Source: Agrobacterium tumefaciens_K (GTDB lineage Bacteria > Pseudomonadota > Alphaproteobacteria > Rhizobiales > Rhizobiaceae). From it: 64,000 nucleotides of DNA. The position numbers were made by a program, and so were the translations under genes. Positions 26,550 to 35,738 of this stretch are shown in pieces; within the stretch, counting starts at the first letter, position 1; each line of letters begins with the position of its first letter. Location: the NCBI RefSeq assembly GCF_031801495.1, contig NZ_JAOEGC010000002.1, positions 248,001 through 312,000 on the forward strand, written 5' to 3'. The notes beneath the pieces were generated by a model that saw only the letters and a list, made by a program, of their open reading frames with translations, was not told where the DNA came from and did no database searches.

Positions 26550-26810
26550 ATGAGGCCGCCGTCACGAATCCTTGCTGTCGCACGACTTATGCTTGGGCAA
26601 ACCCAGTCCGAGGTGGCGGAGCATTCCGGTATAAGTCCTCGCACGATCTATATGATCGAAAAGGGTTCCGCCGGCATCGCGAGCGTCGAAAAGCTAGTTC
26701 GCCACTACGGGAAATGCGGCGTCGCGTTTCTTCAGCCGACTGGGGCAGAAGGATGGGGTATCCGAGCAAGCTTTGTGGTCGGATCTTATGATGATGAGCG
26801 GCCTGAGTAA
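26550..26810 (+). CDS. XRE-type helix-turn-helix regulator
   Basis: 86 residues from ATG 26550, preceded by AAGG. Residues about 10-60 form a Cro/C1-type HTH: a QTQSEVAEHSGIS helix-turn, then RTIYMIEKG as recognition helix. It diverges from the 99-residue/AAA+ unit across a cluster of inverted repeats and probably represses both promoters. It is the last gene of the island before the comM junction. Confidence 0.85.
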   Translation: MRPPSRILAVARLMLGQTQSEVAEHSGISPRTIYMIEKGSAGIASVEKLVRHYGKCGVAFLQPTGAEGWGIRASFVVGSYDDERPE

Positions 26811-27114
26811 CTGACACTGCTGAGACCTCGAGTCTCAAAGCCCCTTCCTCCGGTCGGGGTCCAGAGCGGCTTCGCCGGAAATGACGGCCTGTCGGCCGAC
26901 TTCTTTAGTCAATTTGACGACAAGACCTCGTCCGCTGCGAAGTAGGCTCCGCTCCTCGGCCTTGTCTTCTAAGCGGAATGCGTGCTGTTCGATCGCCTAT
27001 GGGCGATCGGCACGCATACTTCATTTAAATGGGGAGTTGACCGTCGGCCTCTTCCTATCCTTTGACCGAATTCGCCCGCACTCCTGCATACAAAATCACA
27101 AACGTGGCATTTGC
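26811..27114. other. Right end of the island, no gene
   Basis: About 300 nt from the XRE stop to the comM junction. An open frame continuing into comM begins at 26881, but its first ~78 codons do not resemble ComM and have no good ribosome-binding site. The stretch holds the strong hairpin at 26978-27017. The attachment site should lie near 27110-27120. Confidence 0.55.
26978..27017. repeat. Strong bipartite hairpin near the island end
   Basis: ATGCGTGC (26978-26985), a 4-nt bulge, CGATCGCC (26990-26997), a 4-nt loop, GGCGATCG (27002-27009) and GCACGCAT (27010-27017) form a 16-bp perfectly paired stem with one bulge. No T-run follows, so it is not a typical terminator. It lies about 100 nt inside the presumed right attachment site, where recombinase or accessory binding sites are often found. 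Confidence 0.65.
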
Positions 27115-28416
27115 TCGCATTTCGATCTGCCCATCGCGTTGGGGCTGATGGCGGCCCTCGGGGCAATTCCGGCGGAGGCGCTGAATGCCTATGTGGTGCT
27201 GGGCGAACTCAACCTCGATGGTACCATTGGTGCGGTGGCTGGTGCCTTGCCTGCGGCAATCGCTGCAAATGCTTTAGGCAAGGGGCTGATATGCCCGGCG
27301 GAAAGCGGCCCCGAAGCCGCGTGGGCCGGTACGGGTATCGACATTCTCGCGCCGCGAAGCCTTATCGCACTCGCCAATCATTTTCGCGGAACGCAGCTCC
27401 TTTCAAGGCCGCACCCCGCCATTCGGGCAAATCCCGCCAACCTGCCGGATCTCGCCGATATCAAGGGGCAGGAAAGCGCCAAGCGGGCGCTGGAAGTCGC
27501 GGCGGCCGGAGGCCATAATCTTCTGATGGTCGGTCCTCCAGGATCGGGAAAATCCATGTTGGCCGCCCGGCTTCCGTCCATTTTGCCACCGCTTGAGGCT
27601 GCCGAACTGCTTGAAGTCTCCATGGTGCATTCCATCGCCGGGCAGCTGTCCGGCGGCAAGCTGTCGGATCGGCGGCCGTTCCGCACACCACATCATTCCG
27701 CCACTATGGCCGCTCTCGTTGGGGGGGGATTGAAGGCGAGGCCGGGGGAAGCGTCGCTTGCCCACCGTGGTGTTTTGTTTCTCGATGAGTTTCCGGAATT
27801 TTCCCCTCAGGCGCTGGACGCGTTGCGCCAGCCGCTTGAGACGGGCGAATGCATCATCGCCCGCGCCAATCACCGGGTCAGCTATCCGGCGCAGATACAG
27901 CTCGTAGCGGCCATGAACCCCTGCAAATGCGGCATGTCGGGCGAACCGGGTTTCACCTGCGCCAGAGGTCCAAGGTGCGTGAGCGACTATCAGGCTCGGA
28001 TTTCGGGACCGTTGATGGACCGTATAGATATTCGCATCGACGTACCGGCTGTTTCGGCGGCCGACCTGATACGACCGGCGGCAGCGGAATCGAGCGCTGA
28101 CGTTGCCGCGCGCGTTGCCCGTGCCCGGATGGCGCAACAGGAGCGTTATGCATCGGCGGGTGCCAGTGAAATCCGCACCAATGCCCGTTGTTCGACGTCG
28201 CTCATCGAAAAATTCGCCGAGCCGGATGCCTCCGGCCTGCAATTGTTACGAGATGCAGCGGAGCGGCTGAAATTTTCGGCGCGCGGATATCACCGTATTC
28301 TCAAGGTCGCCCGCACGCTCGCCGATCTTGATGGTAAGGAAACCGTTGGTCGCATCCATGTCGCGGAAGCCGTTTCCTATCGCATCGCCGGGGAAAGATT
28401 GACCGCTGCCGCATGA
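27115..28416 (+). pseudogene. comM: comM (yifB) 3' part, 5' end removed by island insertion
   Basis: From Ser 27115 the frame encodes about 433 residues of ComM: SHFDLPIALGLMAALG, Walker A GPPGSGKSM, the FRTPHHSATMAALVGG segment, LFLDEFPEF, a CKCG...C...C zinc-like cluster and the C-terminal domain ending RIAGERLT. Intact ComM has roughly 80-95 more N-terminal residues (the S5-like start). Before 27115 the frame continues into unrelated island DNA. ComM is a hexameric helicase-like AAA+ protein that helps branch migration during natural transformation. Without the first domain and its start signal it is probably non-functional. Confidence 0.88.
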
Positions 28417-28509
28417 TACCCGACCGTGTGGTCCGGTACGAGCGCTCGTCTTGCGGGATCAGTGGCGGCAGGATCGTATCTGCCTGCAATTTTCCCTCGG
28501 GCGAATGGG

Positions 28510-28541
28510 ACGCCCCGTCGCGCAGGTGCAGGACGGGGCGT
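28510..28541. terminator. Inverted repeat between convergent comM and cysK
   Basis: ACGCCCCGTC (28510-28519) and GACGGGGCGT (28532-28541) form a perfect 10-bp GC-rich stem with a 12-nt loop, between two convergent genes. No U-run follows on either strand, so intrinsic termination is only a possibility. Confidence 0.4.
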
Positions 28542-28552
28542 TGTAACGGTGG

Positions 28553-29521
28553 CTAGAGGCCAAGCCCTTCGAACAGGGCCGTCGAGAGGTAACGTTCCGC
28601 AAAGGAAGGAATGATGACGACGATGTTCTTGCCGGCATTTTCCTCGCGCGAACCGACCTTTATGGCTGCAGCCAGTGCCGCACCGGACGAGATGCCGACC
28701 GGGACGCCTTCGATGCGCGCCACCAGGCGCGCTGTAGCGAACGCCTCGTCATTGGTGACGGTGACGATTTCGTCGTAGATCTTGGTGTCGAGAATGGCAG
28801 GCGCGAAACCGGCGCCGATGCCCTGAATCTTGTGAGGACCGGGGTTGCCGCCGGAGAGAACCGGGCTGTCCGCTGGTTCTACCGCAATGACTTTCACGTC
28901 CGGCTTGCGCGCTTTCAGAACTTGACCTGTGCCAGTGATCGTGCCGCCGGTGCCGACGCCGGATATGAGGACGTCGACTTCACCGTTGGTGTCGTTCCAG
29001 ATTTCCTCTGCGGTCGTCTTGCGGTGGATTTCAGGATTGGCAGGATTCTCGAACTGCTGGGGAATCAGCGCATCCGGCAGCGTTTCGGCCAGTTCCTGCG
29101 CCTTGGCGATAGCGCCCTTCATCCCCTTTGGGCCTTCGGTCAGAACCAGTTCCGCGCCGAGCAACGCCAGCATCTTGCGGCGCTCCACGGACATGGTTTC
29201 CGGCATGGTCAGGATCAGCTTGTAACCTTTCGCGGCAGCGGCGAAAGCCAGCGCGATACCCGTATTACCGGAGGTTGGCTCCACCAGCGTCGTCTTGCCT
29301 GGTGTGATCTTGCCCTGTGCTTCCAGCGACTCGATCATGGCAACGCCGATGCGGTCCTTGACCGAGGCGATCGGATTAAAAAATTCTAGTTTTGCCAGTA
29401 GGTTAGCCTTGACGCCCTTTTCTTTCGCCAGCTTGTCGAGGCGCACGATCGGGGTGTCGCCAATGGTTTCCGTGATGGAGGAATAGACGCGTCCGCGTCC
29501 CGGCTTCTTGGTTTCCGACAT
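28553..29521 (-). CDS. cysK: Cysteine synthase A (O-acetylserine sulfhydrylase)
   Basis: 322 residues. A PLP enzyme that makes L-cysteine from O-acetylserine and sulfide, in the cytoplasm. PLP-lysine motif PIASVKDRIG (Lys near residue 54), substrate loop EPTSGNTGIALA, phosphate loop GVGTGGTITGTG and the C-terminal GISSGAALAA with Ser are all present. Length is normal for the family. It is a stand-alone gene, convergent to the comM remnant and followed upstream by an unrelated transporter on the same strand. Confidence 0.95.
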   Translation of the reverse strand: MSETKKPGRGRVYSSITETIGDTPIVRLDKLAKEKGVKANLLAKLEFFNPIASVKDRIGVAMIESLEAQGKITPGKTTLVEPTSGNTGIALAFAAAAKGYKLILTMPETMSVERRKMLALLGAELVLTEGPKGMKGAIAKAQELAETLPDALIPQQFENPANPEIHRKTTAEEIWNDTNGEVDVLISGVGTGGTITGTGQVLKARKPDVKVIAVEPADSPVLSGGNPGPHKIQGIGAGFAPAILDTKIYDEIVTVTNDEAFATARLVARIEGVPVGISSGAALAAAIKVGSREENAGKNIVVIIPSFAERYLSTALFEGLGL

Positions 29522-29664
29522 GGGTGTCTTCCTGTGCTTTTTACTGGCAGAAATTTCGCGCAGGATAGGGCGAATGCAGGAAGGATACCAGAGAACCGGC
29601 GTGCTTATATGTCCATTTTTATAGGATCAAATGCTTCCTGGCGTGGAAATACTGGAATAAAATC

Positions 29665-30282
29665 TCAAGCGGTTCTGGTAGCGATCATCGCCGCCGTTCC
29701 GGCCAGAATACCCGCGGCACAGCGGTTGAGGATCGTCAGAGCGCTCGGCCGCCTCAGAAGCATACGGGCTTTCGATGCCAGCAGGATATAGGGCAGCAGC
29801 ACCGCCATCAGCACGGCGAAGGTCACGGCGAGCAGCGTGACATATTCGGAGCCGCCGATCGTGCGAAGGTCGATCAGCGTCGGCACCAGCGCCACGTAGA
29901 AAAGCATTGTCTTCGGGTTGCCGAGCGTGATGAGCAGGCCCGACAGAAAGGACATGCCGATGCTTGTGCTCTTTTTGGCCTGCAGGTCCTGCGGCAGAAG
30001 ACCTGCGGTCCAAAGCTTCCATGCGATGTAGAGCAGATAGGCGGCGCCTGCGAATTTCAGTACCATGAAGGCTTCCTGAAAAGTCTGAGCAACGAAGGCA
30101 AGGCCAAGAACGACGGCAGTGAGGTACACCATGTCACCGAGCACCAGACCCAGGCCCATGAAGAAGGTTTCGCGAAAGCCCGATCCAAGCGCTCGTGCCA
30201 CGATTGCCGTCATGCCGGGGCCTGGAATGGCAGCGGCGACGAATAGCGCGGTGGCGTAGGCGAGAATGGTCGTGATTGTCAT
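29665..30282 (-). CDS. LysE/RhtB-family amino-acid exporter
   Basis: 205 residues with five or six hydrophobic segments. The N-terminal PGPGM motif (residues 20-24, IPGPGMTAI) and the GLLITLGNPKTMLFY segment mark the LysE/RhtB family. These inner-membrane proteins export amino acids such as lysine, homoserine or threonine; the substrate cannot be read from the sequence. It is a single gene between cysK and dut on the same strand. Confidence 0.85.
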   Translation of the reverse strand: MTITTILAYATALFVAAAIPGPGMTAIVARALGSGFRETFFMGLGLVLGDMVYLTAVVLGLAFVAQTFQEAFMVLKFAGAAYLLYIAWKLWTAGLLPQDLQAKKSTSIGMSFLSGLLITLGNPKTMLFYVALVPTLIDLRTIGGSEYVTLLAVTFAVLMAVLLPYILLASKARMLLRRPSALTILNRCAAGILAGTAAMIATRTA

Positions 30283-30358
30283 GGAAATCCCCTCGGAATT
30301 GCGCCGCTTTTAGCTCAAATCCGATGGTTTCACAACTGTGTGAACCCGATGGCGCGGC

Positions 30359-30829
30359 TCATACGCCCGTGGAGCCGAAGCCGCCAGCCCCGCGCTCTGT
30401 CGAGGAGGTTTCCGTCACCTCTGCCACCGTCACCTGCGTGACCGGTGCGATCACCATCTGAGCAATGCGCATACCACGCTCGATGATGAAATCGGCGTCG
30501 CCCAGATTGGCAAGAATGACCTTCACTTCGCCGCGATAATCGCTGTCCACAGTACCGGGAGAGTTCAGACAGGTGATGCCGTTCTTGAACGCAAGGCCCG
30601 AGCGCGGGCGGATCTGCGCTTCATAGCCGACCGGAACCTCGAAGACGAAGCCGGTTGGCACGAGGGCTCGGGCGCCGGGCTTGAGCACCATCGGCTCGTC
30701 CTGAGAGACGGCGGCGCGCAGGTCCATGCCGGCAGCGCCACTGGTTTCATAGGATGGCAGTTCGATACCCGTTCCGTGGTCGAGGCGGACGAGTTTCAGG
30801 GAGGGGGAGGCGGTGTTTTGCATGGTCAT
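30359..30829 (-). CDS. dut: Deoxyuridine 5'-triphosphate nucleotidohydrolase (dUTPase)
   Basis: 156 residues. It hydrolyses dUTP to dUMP and pyrophosphate, keeping uracil out of DNA. All five trimeric dUTPase motifs are visible: AAGMDLRA, PRSGLAFKNG, GTVDSDYRGE, RIAQMVIAP and the C-terminal RGAGGFGSTG that closes the active site. Length is typical. It diverges from prfC with about 90 bp between starts. Confidence 0.96.
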   Translation of the reverse strand: MTMQNTASPSLKLVRLDHGTGIELPSYETSGAAGMDLRAAVSQDEPMVLKPGARALVPTGFVFEVPVGYEAQIRPRSGLAFKNGITCLNSPGTVDSDYRGEVKVILANLGDADFIIERGMRIAQMVIAPVTQVTVAEVTETSSTERGAGGFGSTGV

Positions 30830-30919
30830 GCGGCATTAGTTTTCCCTCAAGAGGCCAAGGTCAATTGCAAAAGCGGGCCTGAAACGCTAGATAGCCCGCA
30901 ATTCCACAGGATTTGTCTA

Positions 30920-32503
30920 ATGGCCGAAACACTTGCCGAGGCGGTCTCCCGCCGCCGCACCTTTGCTATTATCGCGCACCCGGATGCGGGTAAGACGACG
31001 CTGACCGAAAAGCTGCTGCTATTCGGCGGAGCGATCCAGCTCGCCGGTGAAGTGAAGGCGAAGAAGGATCGCATCCAGACCCGCTCGGACTGGATGAAGA
31101 TCGAGCGCGAACGCGGCATCTCCGTCGTCACCTCGGTCATGACCTTCGAATATAACGACCGGGTTTTCAATATTCTCGATACGCCCGGCCACGAAGACTT
31201 CGCCGACGATACATACCGCACGCTGACGGCCGTGGATGCGGCGATCATGGTCATCGATGCCGCCAAGGGTATCGAGCCGCGTACGCTGAAGCTGTTCGAA
31301 GTCTGCCGCATGCGCGACATTCCGATCATCACCTTCATCAACAAGATGGACCGTGAGAGCCGCGATCCCTTCGAGATTCTCGATGAAGTCGAGGAAAAGC
31401 TTGCGCTCGATACCGCGCCGATCACCTGGCCTGTCGGTCGTGCCAAAACCTTCTCCGGCGCTTATAATCTGGCGGAAAACACTTTCCGCGGCAACGACAC
31501 GCAGGTCGAAGGTCTGCCCGTGAACGGCCCTCGGGCCGTGGCCGACCGCTTGCCGGAAAACGAACGTCATGCCTTCGTCGAGGAAACGGAACTGGCGCTG
31601 GAAGCCTGCCGTCCCTTTGACCGTCAGGCCTTCCTTGAAGGTCACATGACGCCGGTATTCTTCGGTTCCGCGTTGAGGAATTTCGGTGTGCGCGACCTTA
31701 TAAACGCGCTTGGTGATTTTGCCCCGCCGCCACGCGATCAGGTGGCAGATACCCGTACTGTCCATGCCGCTGAAGAAAAGATGACGGCTTTCGTCTTCAA
31801 GATTCAGGCGAACATGGATCCCAATCACCGCGACCGTATCGCCTTTGCCCGCATCTGCTCCGGTAAGCTGGAACGCGGCATGAAGGCGCGCCTTGCCCGC
31901 ACCGGCAAGCAGATGGGCCTGACAGCGCCGCAGTTCTTCTTTGCCTCGCAGCGTCAGCTGGCGGATACGGCATATGCAGGCGATGTGGTGGGCATTCCCA
32001 ACCACGGCACGTTGCGCATCGGTGATACGCTGACCGAGGGTGAAAACCTCGTGTTTCAGGGCGTCCCGAACTTCTCGCCGGAAATCCTGCGCCGCGTGCG
32101 TCTGGAAGATGCAATGAAGGCGAAGAAGCTGAAGGAAGCCCTGCAGCAGATGGCGGAAGAGGGCGTCGTGCAGCTCTTTTCGCCGGAAGACGGATCGCCT
32201 GCCATCGTCGGCGTGGTCGGCGCGCTGCAGCTCGATGTGCTGAAAGAACGCCTGATGGGCGAATACGGCCTGCCGGTGTCCTTCGAAATGTCACGCTTCT
32301 CCGTCTGCCGCTGGATTTCCTCGGATCAGCCGGCGGAGATGGACAAGTTCCTGAACGTCAAGCGGGGCGATATCGCCCGCGATCTGGATGGCGATCCGGT
32401 GTTTCTCGCACAGGACGCTTTCTCTCTTCGCTATGAAGCGGAACGCTTTCCGGCCATCAAAATGGTTGCCATCAAGGAATATCACGTCGCCAAGGCGGCG
32501 TGA
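30920..32503 (+). CDS. prfC: Peptide chain release factor 3
   Basis: 527 residues from ATG 30920; the open frame goes further upstream but would run into dut. A translational GTPase that recycles RF1/RF2 from ribosomes after termination. G1 AHPDAGKTT, switch II DTPGHEDF, G4 INKMDRES and the RF3-specific C-terminal domain with LQLDVLKERL are present. It is a single gene between dut and coaBC. Confidence 0.94.
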   Translation: MAETLAEAVSRRRTFAIIAHPDAGKTTLTEKLLLFGGAIQLAGEVKAKKDRIQTRSDWMKIERERGISVVTSVMTFEYNDRVFNILDTPGHEDFADDTYRTLTAVDAAIMVIDAAKGIEPRTLKLFEVCRMRDIPIITFINKMDRESRDPFEILDEVEEKLALDTAPITWPVGRAKTFSGAYNLAENTFRGNDTQVEGLPVNGPRAVADRLPENERHAFVEETELALEACRPFDRQAFLEGHMTPVFFGSALRNFGVRDLINALGDFAPPPRDQVADTRTVHAAEEKMTAFVFKIQANMDPNHRDRIAFARICSGKLERGMKARLARTGKQMGLTAPQFFFASQRQLADTAYAGDVVGIPNHGTLRIGDTLTEGENLVFQGVPNFSPEILRRVRLEDAMKAKKLKEALQQMAEEGVVQLFSPEDGSPAIVGVVGALQLDVLKERLMGEYGLPVSFEMSRFSVCRWISSDQPAEMDKFLNVKRGDIARDLDGDPVFLAQDAFSLRYEAERFPAIKMVAIKEYHVAKAA

Positions 32504-32572
32504 CATTCGCTGGATTGCACTTTGAATGCCAAGGGCTTAGGGTCCGTTTATCAATAACGGATTCCTTTGCGC

Positions 32573-33778
32573 ATGGTACTTTCAGGCAAGCATATCCTTC
32601 TCATCATTTCCGGCGGCATCGCGGCCTATAAGAGCCTCGATCTTATCCGCCGTCTGAAAGAGCGCGGCGCGAAGGTCACGCCGGTTATGACGAAGGGCGC
32701 GCAGGAATTCGTCACGCCGCTTGCTGTCGGCGCGCTGTCGGCAACCCATGTCTTCACCGAGCTTTTCTCCAGGCAGGATGAGCAGGATGTCGGCCATATT
32801 CGGCTGGCGCGAGATTGCGATCTGGTGCTGGTGGCGCCCGCGACCGCCGATCTGATGGCGAAAATGGCGAACGGCCTTGCCGACGACCTTGCTTCCACCG
32901 TGCTTCTGGCGACGGATCGTGATGTGCTGGTCGCGCCTGCCATGAACCCGAAAATGTGGTCGGCCAAAGCGACACGGCGAAACATTGAAACGCTGAAGGC
33001 GGACGGCATTCGGTTCATCGGACCGATGGCTGGTGAGATGGCGGAAAAAGGCGAGGCGGGCCTGGGCCGTATGGCTGAGCCGCTGCAGATCGTCGAGGCT
33101 GTCGAAAAACTGCTGGATCATGCCCCGAAGCCGTTGAAGGGCAAAAAGGCCATCGTGACATCCGGCCCGACACATGAGCCGATTGATCCGGTGCGCTATA
33201 TCGCCAACCGTTCGTCCGGCAAGCAGGGCCATGCCATTGCGTCCGCCCTCGCCGAACTGGGGGCGGATGTAACGCTGGTATCCGGTCCGGTAACGATCCC
33301 CGATCCCGCGGGCGTGACGACAATCCACGTGGAGCGCGCCGAGGAAATGCGCGATGTCGTGCTGTCCCATCTGCCGGCCGATATCGCCGTGATGGTCGCA
33401 GCCGTTGCCGACTGGCGCGTGCTGACCTCAGCAGAGCAGAAAATCAAGAAGCAGCCAGGTGAGCAGCCACCCGCTCTGCAATTGGCCGAGAACCCCGATA
33501 TCCTGAAAACCGTGGGGCATCATGAAAAGCGTCCCGGCATCGTCGTCGGTTTTGCCGCCGAAACGCAGGATGTGGAAACGAATGGTCGCGCCAAGCTGGA
33601 GCGCAAGGGCGCGGATGTCATCGTGGCCAACGATGTCTCGGCCGAAACCGGCATCATGGGCGGCGACCGCAACAGCGTGAAGATCATTTCGAAAGACGGT
33701 ATCGACGTTTGGCCAGATCTCGACAAGGCCGAAGTTGCAAAACGCCTTGCCGCCCTGATTGCGGAGAAGTTCGCGTGA
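32573..33778 (+). CDS. coaBC: Bifunctional phosphopantothenoylcysteine decarboxylase / phosphopantothenate-cysteine ligase
   Basis: 401 residues from ATG 32573, two codons after an in-frame TTG. The N-terminal flavoprotein domain (CoaC) has GGIAAYK, the catalytic-His region and APAMNPKMW. The CoaB domain begins near residue 190 with VTSGPTHEPIDPVRYIANRSSGKQG, typical of the ligase. It carries two steps of CoA synthesis from phosphopantothenate. Its stop overlaps the next gene by 4 bp (GTGA). Confidence 0.95.
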   Translation: MVLSGKHILLIISGGIAAYKSLDLIRRLKERGAKVTPVMTKGAQEFVTPLAVGALSATHVFTELFSRQDEQDVGHIRLARDCDLVLVAPATADLMAKMANGLADDLASTVLLATDRDVLVAPAMNPKMWSAKATRRNIETLKADGIRFIGPMAGEMAEKGEAGLGRMAEPLQIVEAVEKLLDHAPKPLKGKKAIVTSGPTHEPIDPVRYIANRSSGKQGHAIASALAELGADVTLVSGPVTIPDPAGVTTIHVERAEEMRDVVLSHLPADIAVMVAAVADWRVLTSAEQKIKKQPGEQPPALQLAENPDILKTVGHHEKRPGIVVGFAAETQDVETNGRAKLERKGADVIVANDVSAETGIMGGDRNSVKIISKDGIDVWPDLDKAEVAKRLAALIAEKFA

Positions 33779-34134
33779 GCCTGTTCGAGCAGAAAACCTT
33801 CGACGCCACCCTGAAGACATGGCCGGGTGTCCGTTTTGTCGATCAGTGGGATTCCCACGTCGCAAAGGTCGGAGACAAGGTTTTTGCCGTTCTGGGCGAG
33901 CGGGAAAACTTTCGCCTCGTCATCAAGTGCTCCGAGGAGAGCTTTGAAATCCTCACTTCGCTGGAAGGCATCGATCAGGCGCCATATTTCGCCAAGCGAA
34001 AATGGATATCGATTTCGGATCACGCGCCGCTCGAAGCCGAAGAACTGGAGCATTATGTTCGCCGGTCCTATGAGCTTGTCGCCACAGGACTGACGAAGAA
34101 ATTGCGTTCCGAACTCGGAATTTTCTTCAGCTGA
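33775..34134 (+). CDS. MmcQ/YjbR-family protein
   Basis: 119 residues from GTG 33775, which overlaps the coaBC stop by 4 bp, so it is coupled. It shows the small CyaY-like double-wing fold pattern of the family: an FDATLKTWPGV start, a KVFAVLG strand, KCSEES and the KRKWISI region with a Tyr/Arg-rich helix SYELVATGLTKKL. The molecular role of the family is not firmly known; a DNA-binding role has been suggested. Its end overlaps the end of ubiB (convergent) by 8 bp. Confidence 0.8.
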   Translation: MSLFEQKTFDATLKTWPGVRFVDQWDSHVAKVGDKVFAVLGERENFRLVIKCSEESFEILTSLEGIDQAPYFAKRKWISISDHAPLEAEELEHYVRRSYELVATGLTKKLRSELGIFFS

Positions 34135-35701
34135 TCCGGATGGCGATGTAGACGAGCGTCGCCGCAATGACCCAGAGTGCCAGTCTGCCCCAACGGGTGT
34201 GGTGGGCTTCGGCCTTGCCGATTGCTTCCGCTGTCTGGGCGTCGAAGCGAAGTCCGTTTTCGCTCATCGCCATCAGGTCGGCATGGAATTTTTCCGTCTT
34301 TGCGGCAATTTCCGGCGCGGCTTCGGCAAGTTTGACCGCAGCCTTCAGGCCGTCCTTTAGATCGGTGACGATTCGTTTCGGTCCAAGATTGTCGCGGATC
34401 CATCCCGCAACGACCGGATCGGCAGCCTTCCACATGTTGAAACGGGGGTTGAGAATGCGCGACACGCCCTCCACCACCACCATGGTCTTCTGCAGCATCA
34501 CCAGTTCAGGCCGGGTTTCCATGTCGAAAAGCTCGGTGACCTCGAAAAGCAGCGTCAGCAGCTTGCCCATGGAAATCGTCTCGGCCGGCTGGCCGTGGAT
34601 CGGTTCGCCAATGGCGCGGATCGCCTGCGCGAAGCTGGCAATATCGTGGTGGCTGGGAACGTAACCTGCCTCGAAGTGAACTTCCGCCACGCGCATGTAG
34701 TCGCGGGTGATGAAGCCATAAAGGATTTCCGCGAGGAAACGGCGTTCCTTTTTGCCAAGACGACCGGCAATGCCCATGTCCACGGCAACGATCATGCCCT
34801 GCGGATCGACGAAAAGATTGCCGGGATGCATGTCCGCATGGAAGAAGCCGTCGCGCAACGTATGCCGCAGGAACGACTGTATCAGCGTATCGGCCAGCGT
34901 GTTGAGGTCGTGGCCGGCAGCTTTCAGCCCCTCGACATCGGACATCTTCACGCCGTCGATCCATTCCATGGTCACGACGTCGCGGCCGGTACGCTCCCAA
35001 TCGACTTCCGGTACGCGGAAGCCGGGATCGTTTTTGGTGTTTTCGGCAAGTTCGGAAAGGGCGGCGGCTTCAAGCCGCAGGTCCATCTCGATCTTTGTTG
35101 TCTGCTCCAGCGTGCGCGTTACCTCGACGGGGCGCAGACGGCGGGCAGACCGTACGAAACGCTGCTGCAGGTCGGCGATCAGATACATCGCCTCCAGATC
35201 GTTCTGAAAACGCTGACGAACGCCGGGGCGGATGACCTTCACCGCCACCTTGCGGGGGCCGCTCGGCGTACTGATCGTCGCGGGGTGAACCTGCGCGATC
35301 GAAGCTGCAGCGATCGGATCGCCAAAATCCCGGTACAGTTCGGAAACGGGGCGCCCGAGCGAGCCCTCTATGTTGGCTTTGGCCGCCTCGATCGGGAAGA
35401 ATGCCATCCGATCCTGAAGGCTGGCAAGATCGTCGGCGAACTCTGCGCCGACCACATCCGGCCGCGTCGCAAGAAACTGCCCCATCTTGACGTAGGACGG
35501 TCCCAGCCGTTCCACTGCCGTTGCCAGCCGGTCGCTGCGCTGGGCGCGTTTTGCCCTGCTGCGGGCAAACGGCTTCAGCAGTGCCTTGAGCACATGCGCG
35601 GCTGGCGGCAGATCGTCGGATGGCAAAGCCAGCACTACGCCTTCGCGCACGAGAACCCAGCCGACCCTTGCGAGACGGAAATATGCGCCGAGAGTGCTCA
35701 T
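34127..35701 (-). CDS. ubiB: ABC1/UbiB-family ubiquinone biosynthesis kinase-like protein
   Basis: 524 residues from ATG 35701 (MSTLGAYFRLARVGW); the longer frame runs into ubiE upstream. It carries the atypical kinase features of UbiB: KxGQ motif (KMGQFLATRPDVV), a VKVIRPGV strand with Lys, EWIDGVK and the DMHPGN catalytic loop with VAVDMGIAG. Two C-terminal hydrophobic segments anchor it in the membrane. It is required for ubiquinone synthesis, where it acts as an ATPase. It lies 37 bp after ubiE, so the two form an operon. Confidence 0.94.
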   Translation of the reverse strand: MSTLGAYFRLARVGWVLVREGVVLALPSDDLPPAAHVLKALLKPFARSRAKRAQRSDRLATAVERLGPSYVKMGQFLATRPDVVGAEFADDLASLQDRMAFFPIEAAKANIEGSLGRPVSELYRDFGDPIAAASIAQVHPATISTPSGPRKVAVKVIRPGVRQRFQNDLEAMYLIADLQQRFVRSARRLRPVEVTRTLEQTTKIEMDLRLEAAALSELAENTKNDPGFRVPEVDWERTGRDVVTMEWIDGVKMSDVEGLKAAGHDLNTLADTLIQSFLRHTLRDGFFHADMHPGNLFVDPQGMIVAVDMGIAGRLGKKERRFLAEILYGFITRDYMRVAEVHFEAGYVPSHHDIASFAQAIRAIGEPIHGQPAETISMGKLLTLLFEVTELFDMETRPELVMLQKTMVVVEGVSRILNPRFNMWKAADPVVAGWIRDNLGPKRIVTDLKDGLKAAVKLAEAAPEIAAKTEKFHADLMAMSENGLRFDAQTAEAIGKAEAHHTRWGRLALWVIAATLVYIAIRIS

Positions 35702-35738
35702 GCCGATGCTTGTCTCCTGCCTTTTCCAGCCATGTGTA

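Noticed and set aside
26881..27114. New in-frame N terminus for ComM
   Set aside because: The 78 codons before the comM match lack similarity to ComM, have no good ribosome-binding site and contain the island-end hairpin.
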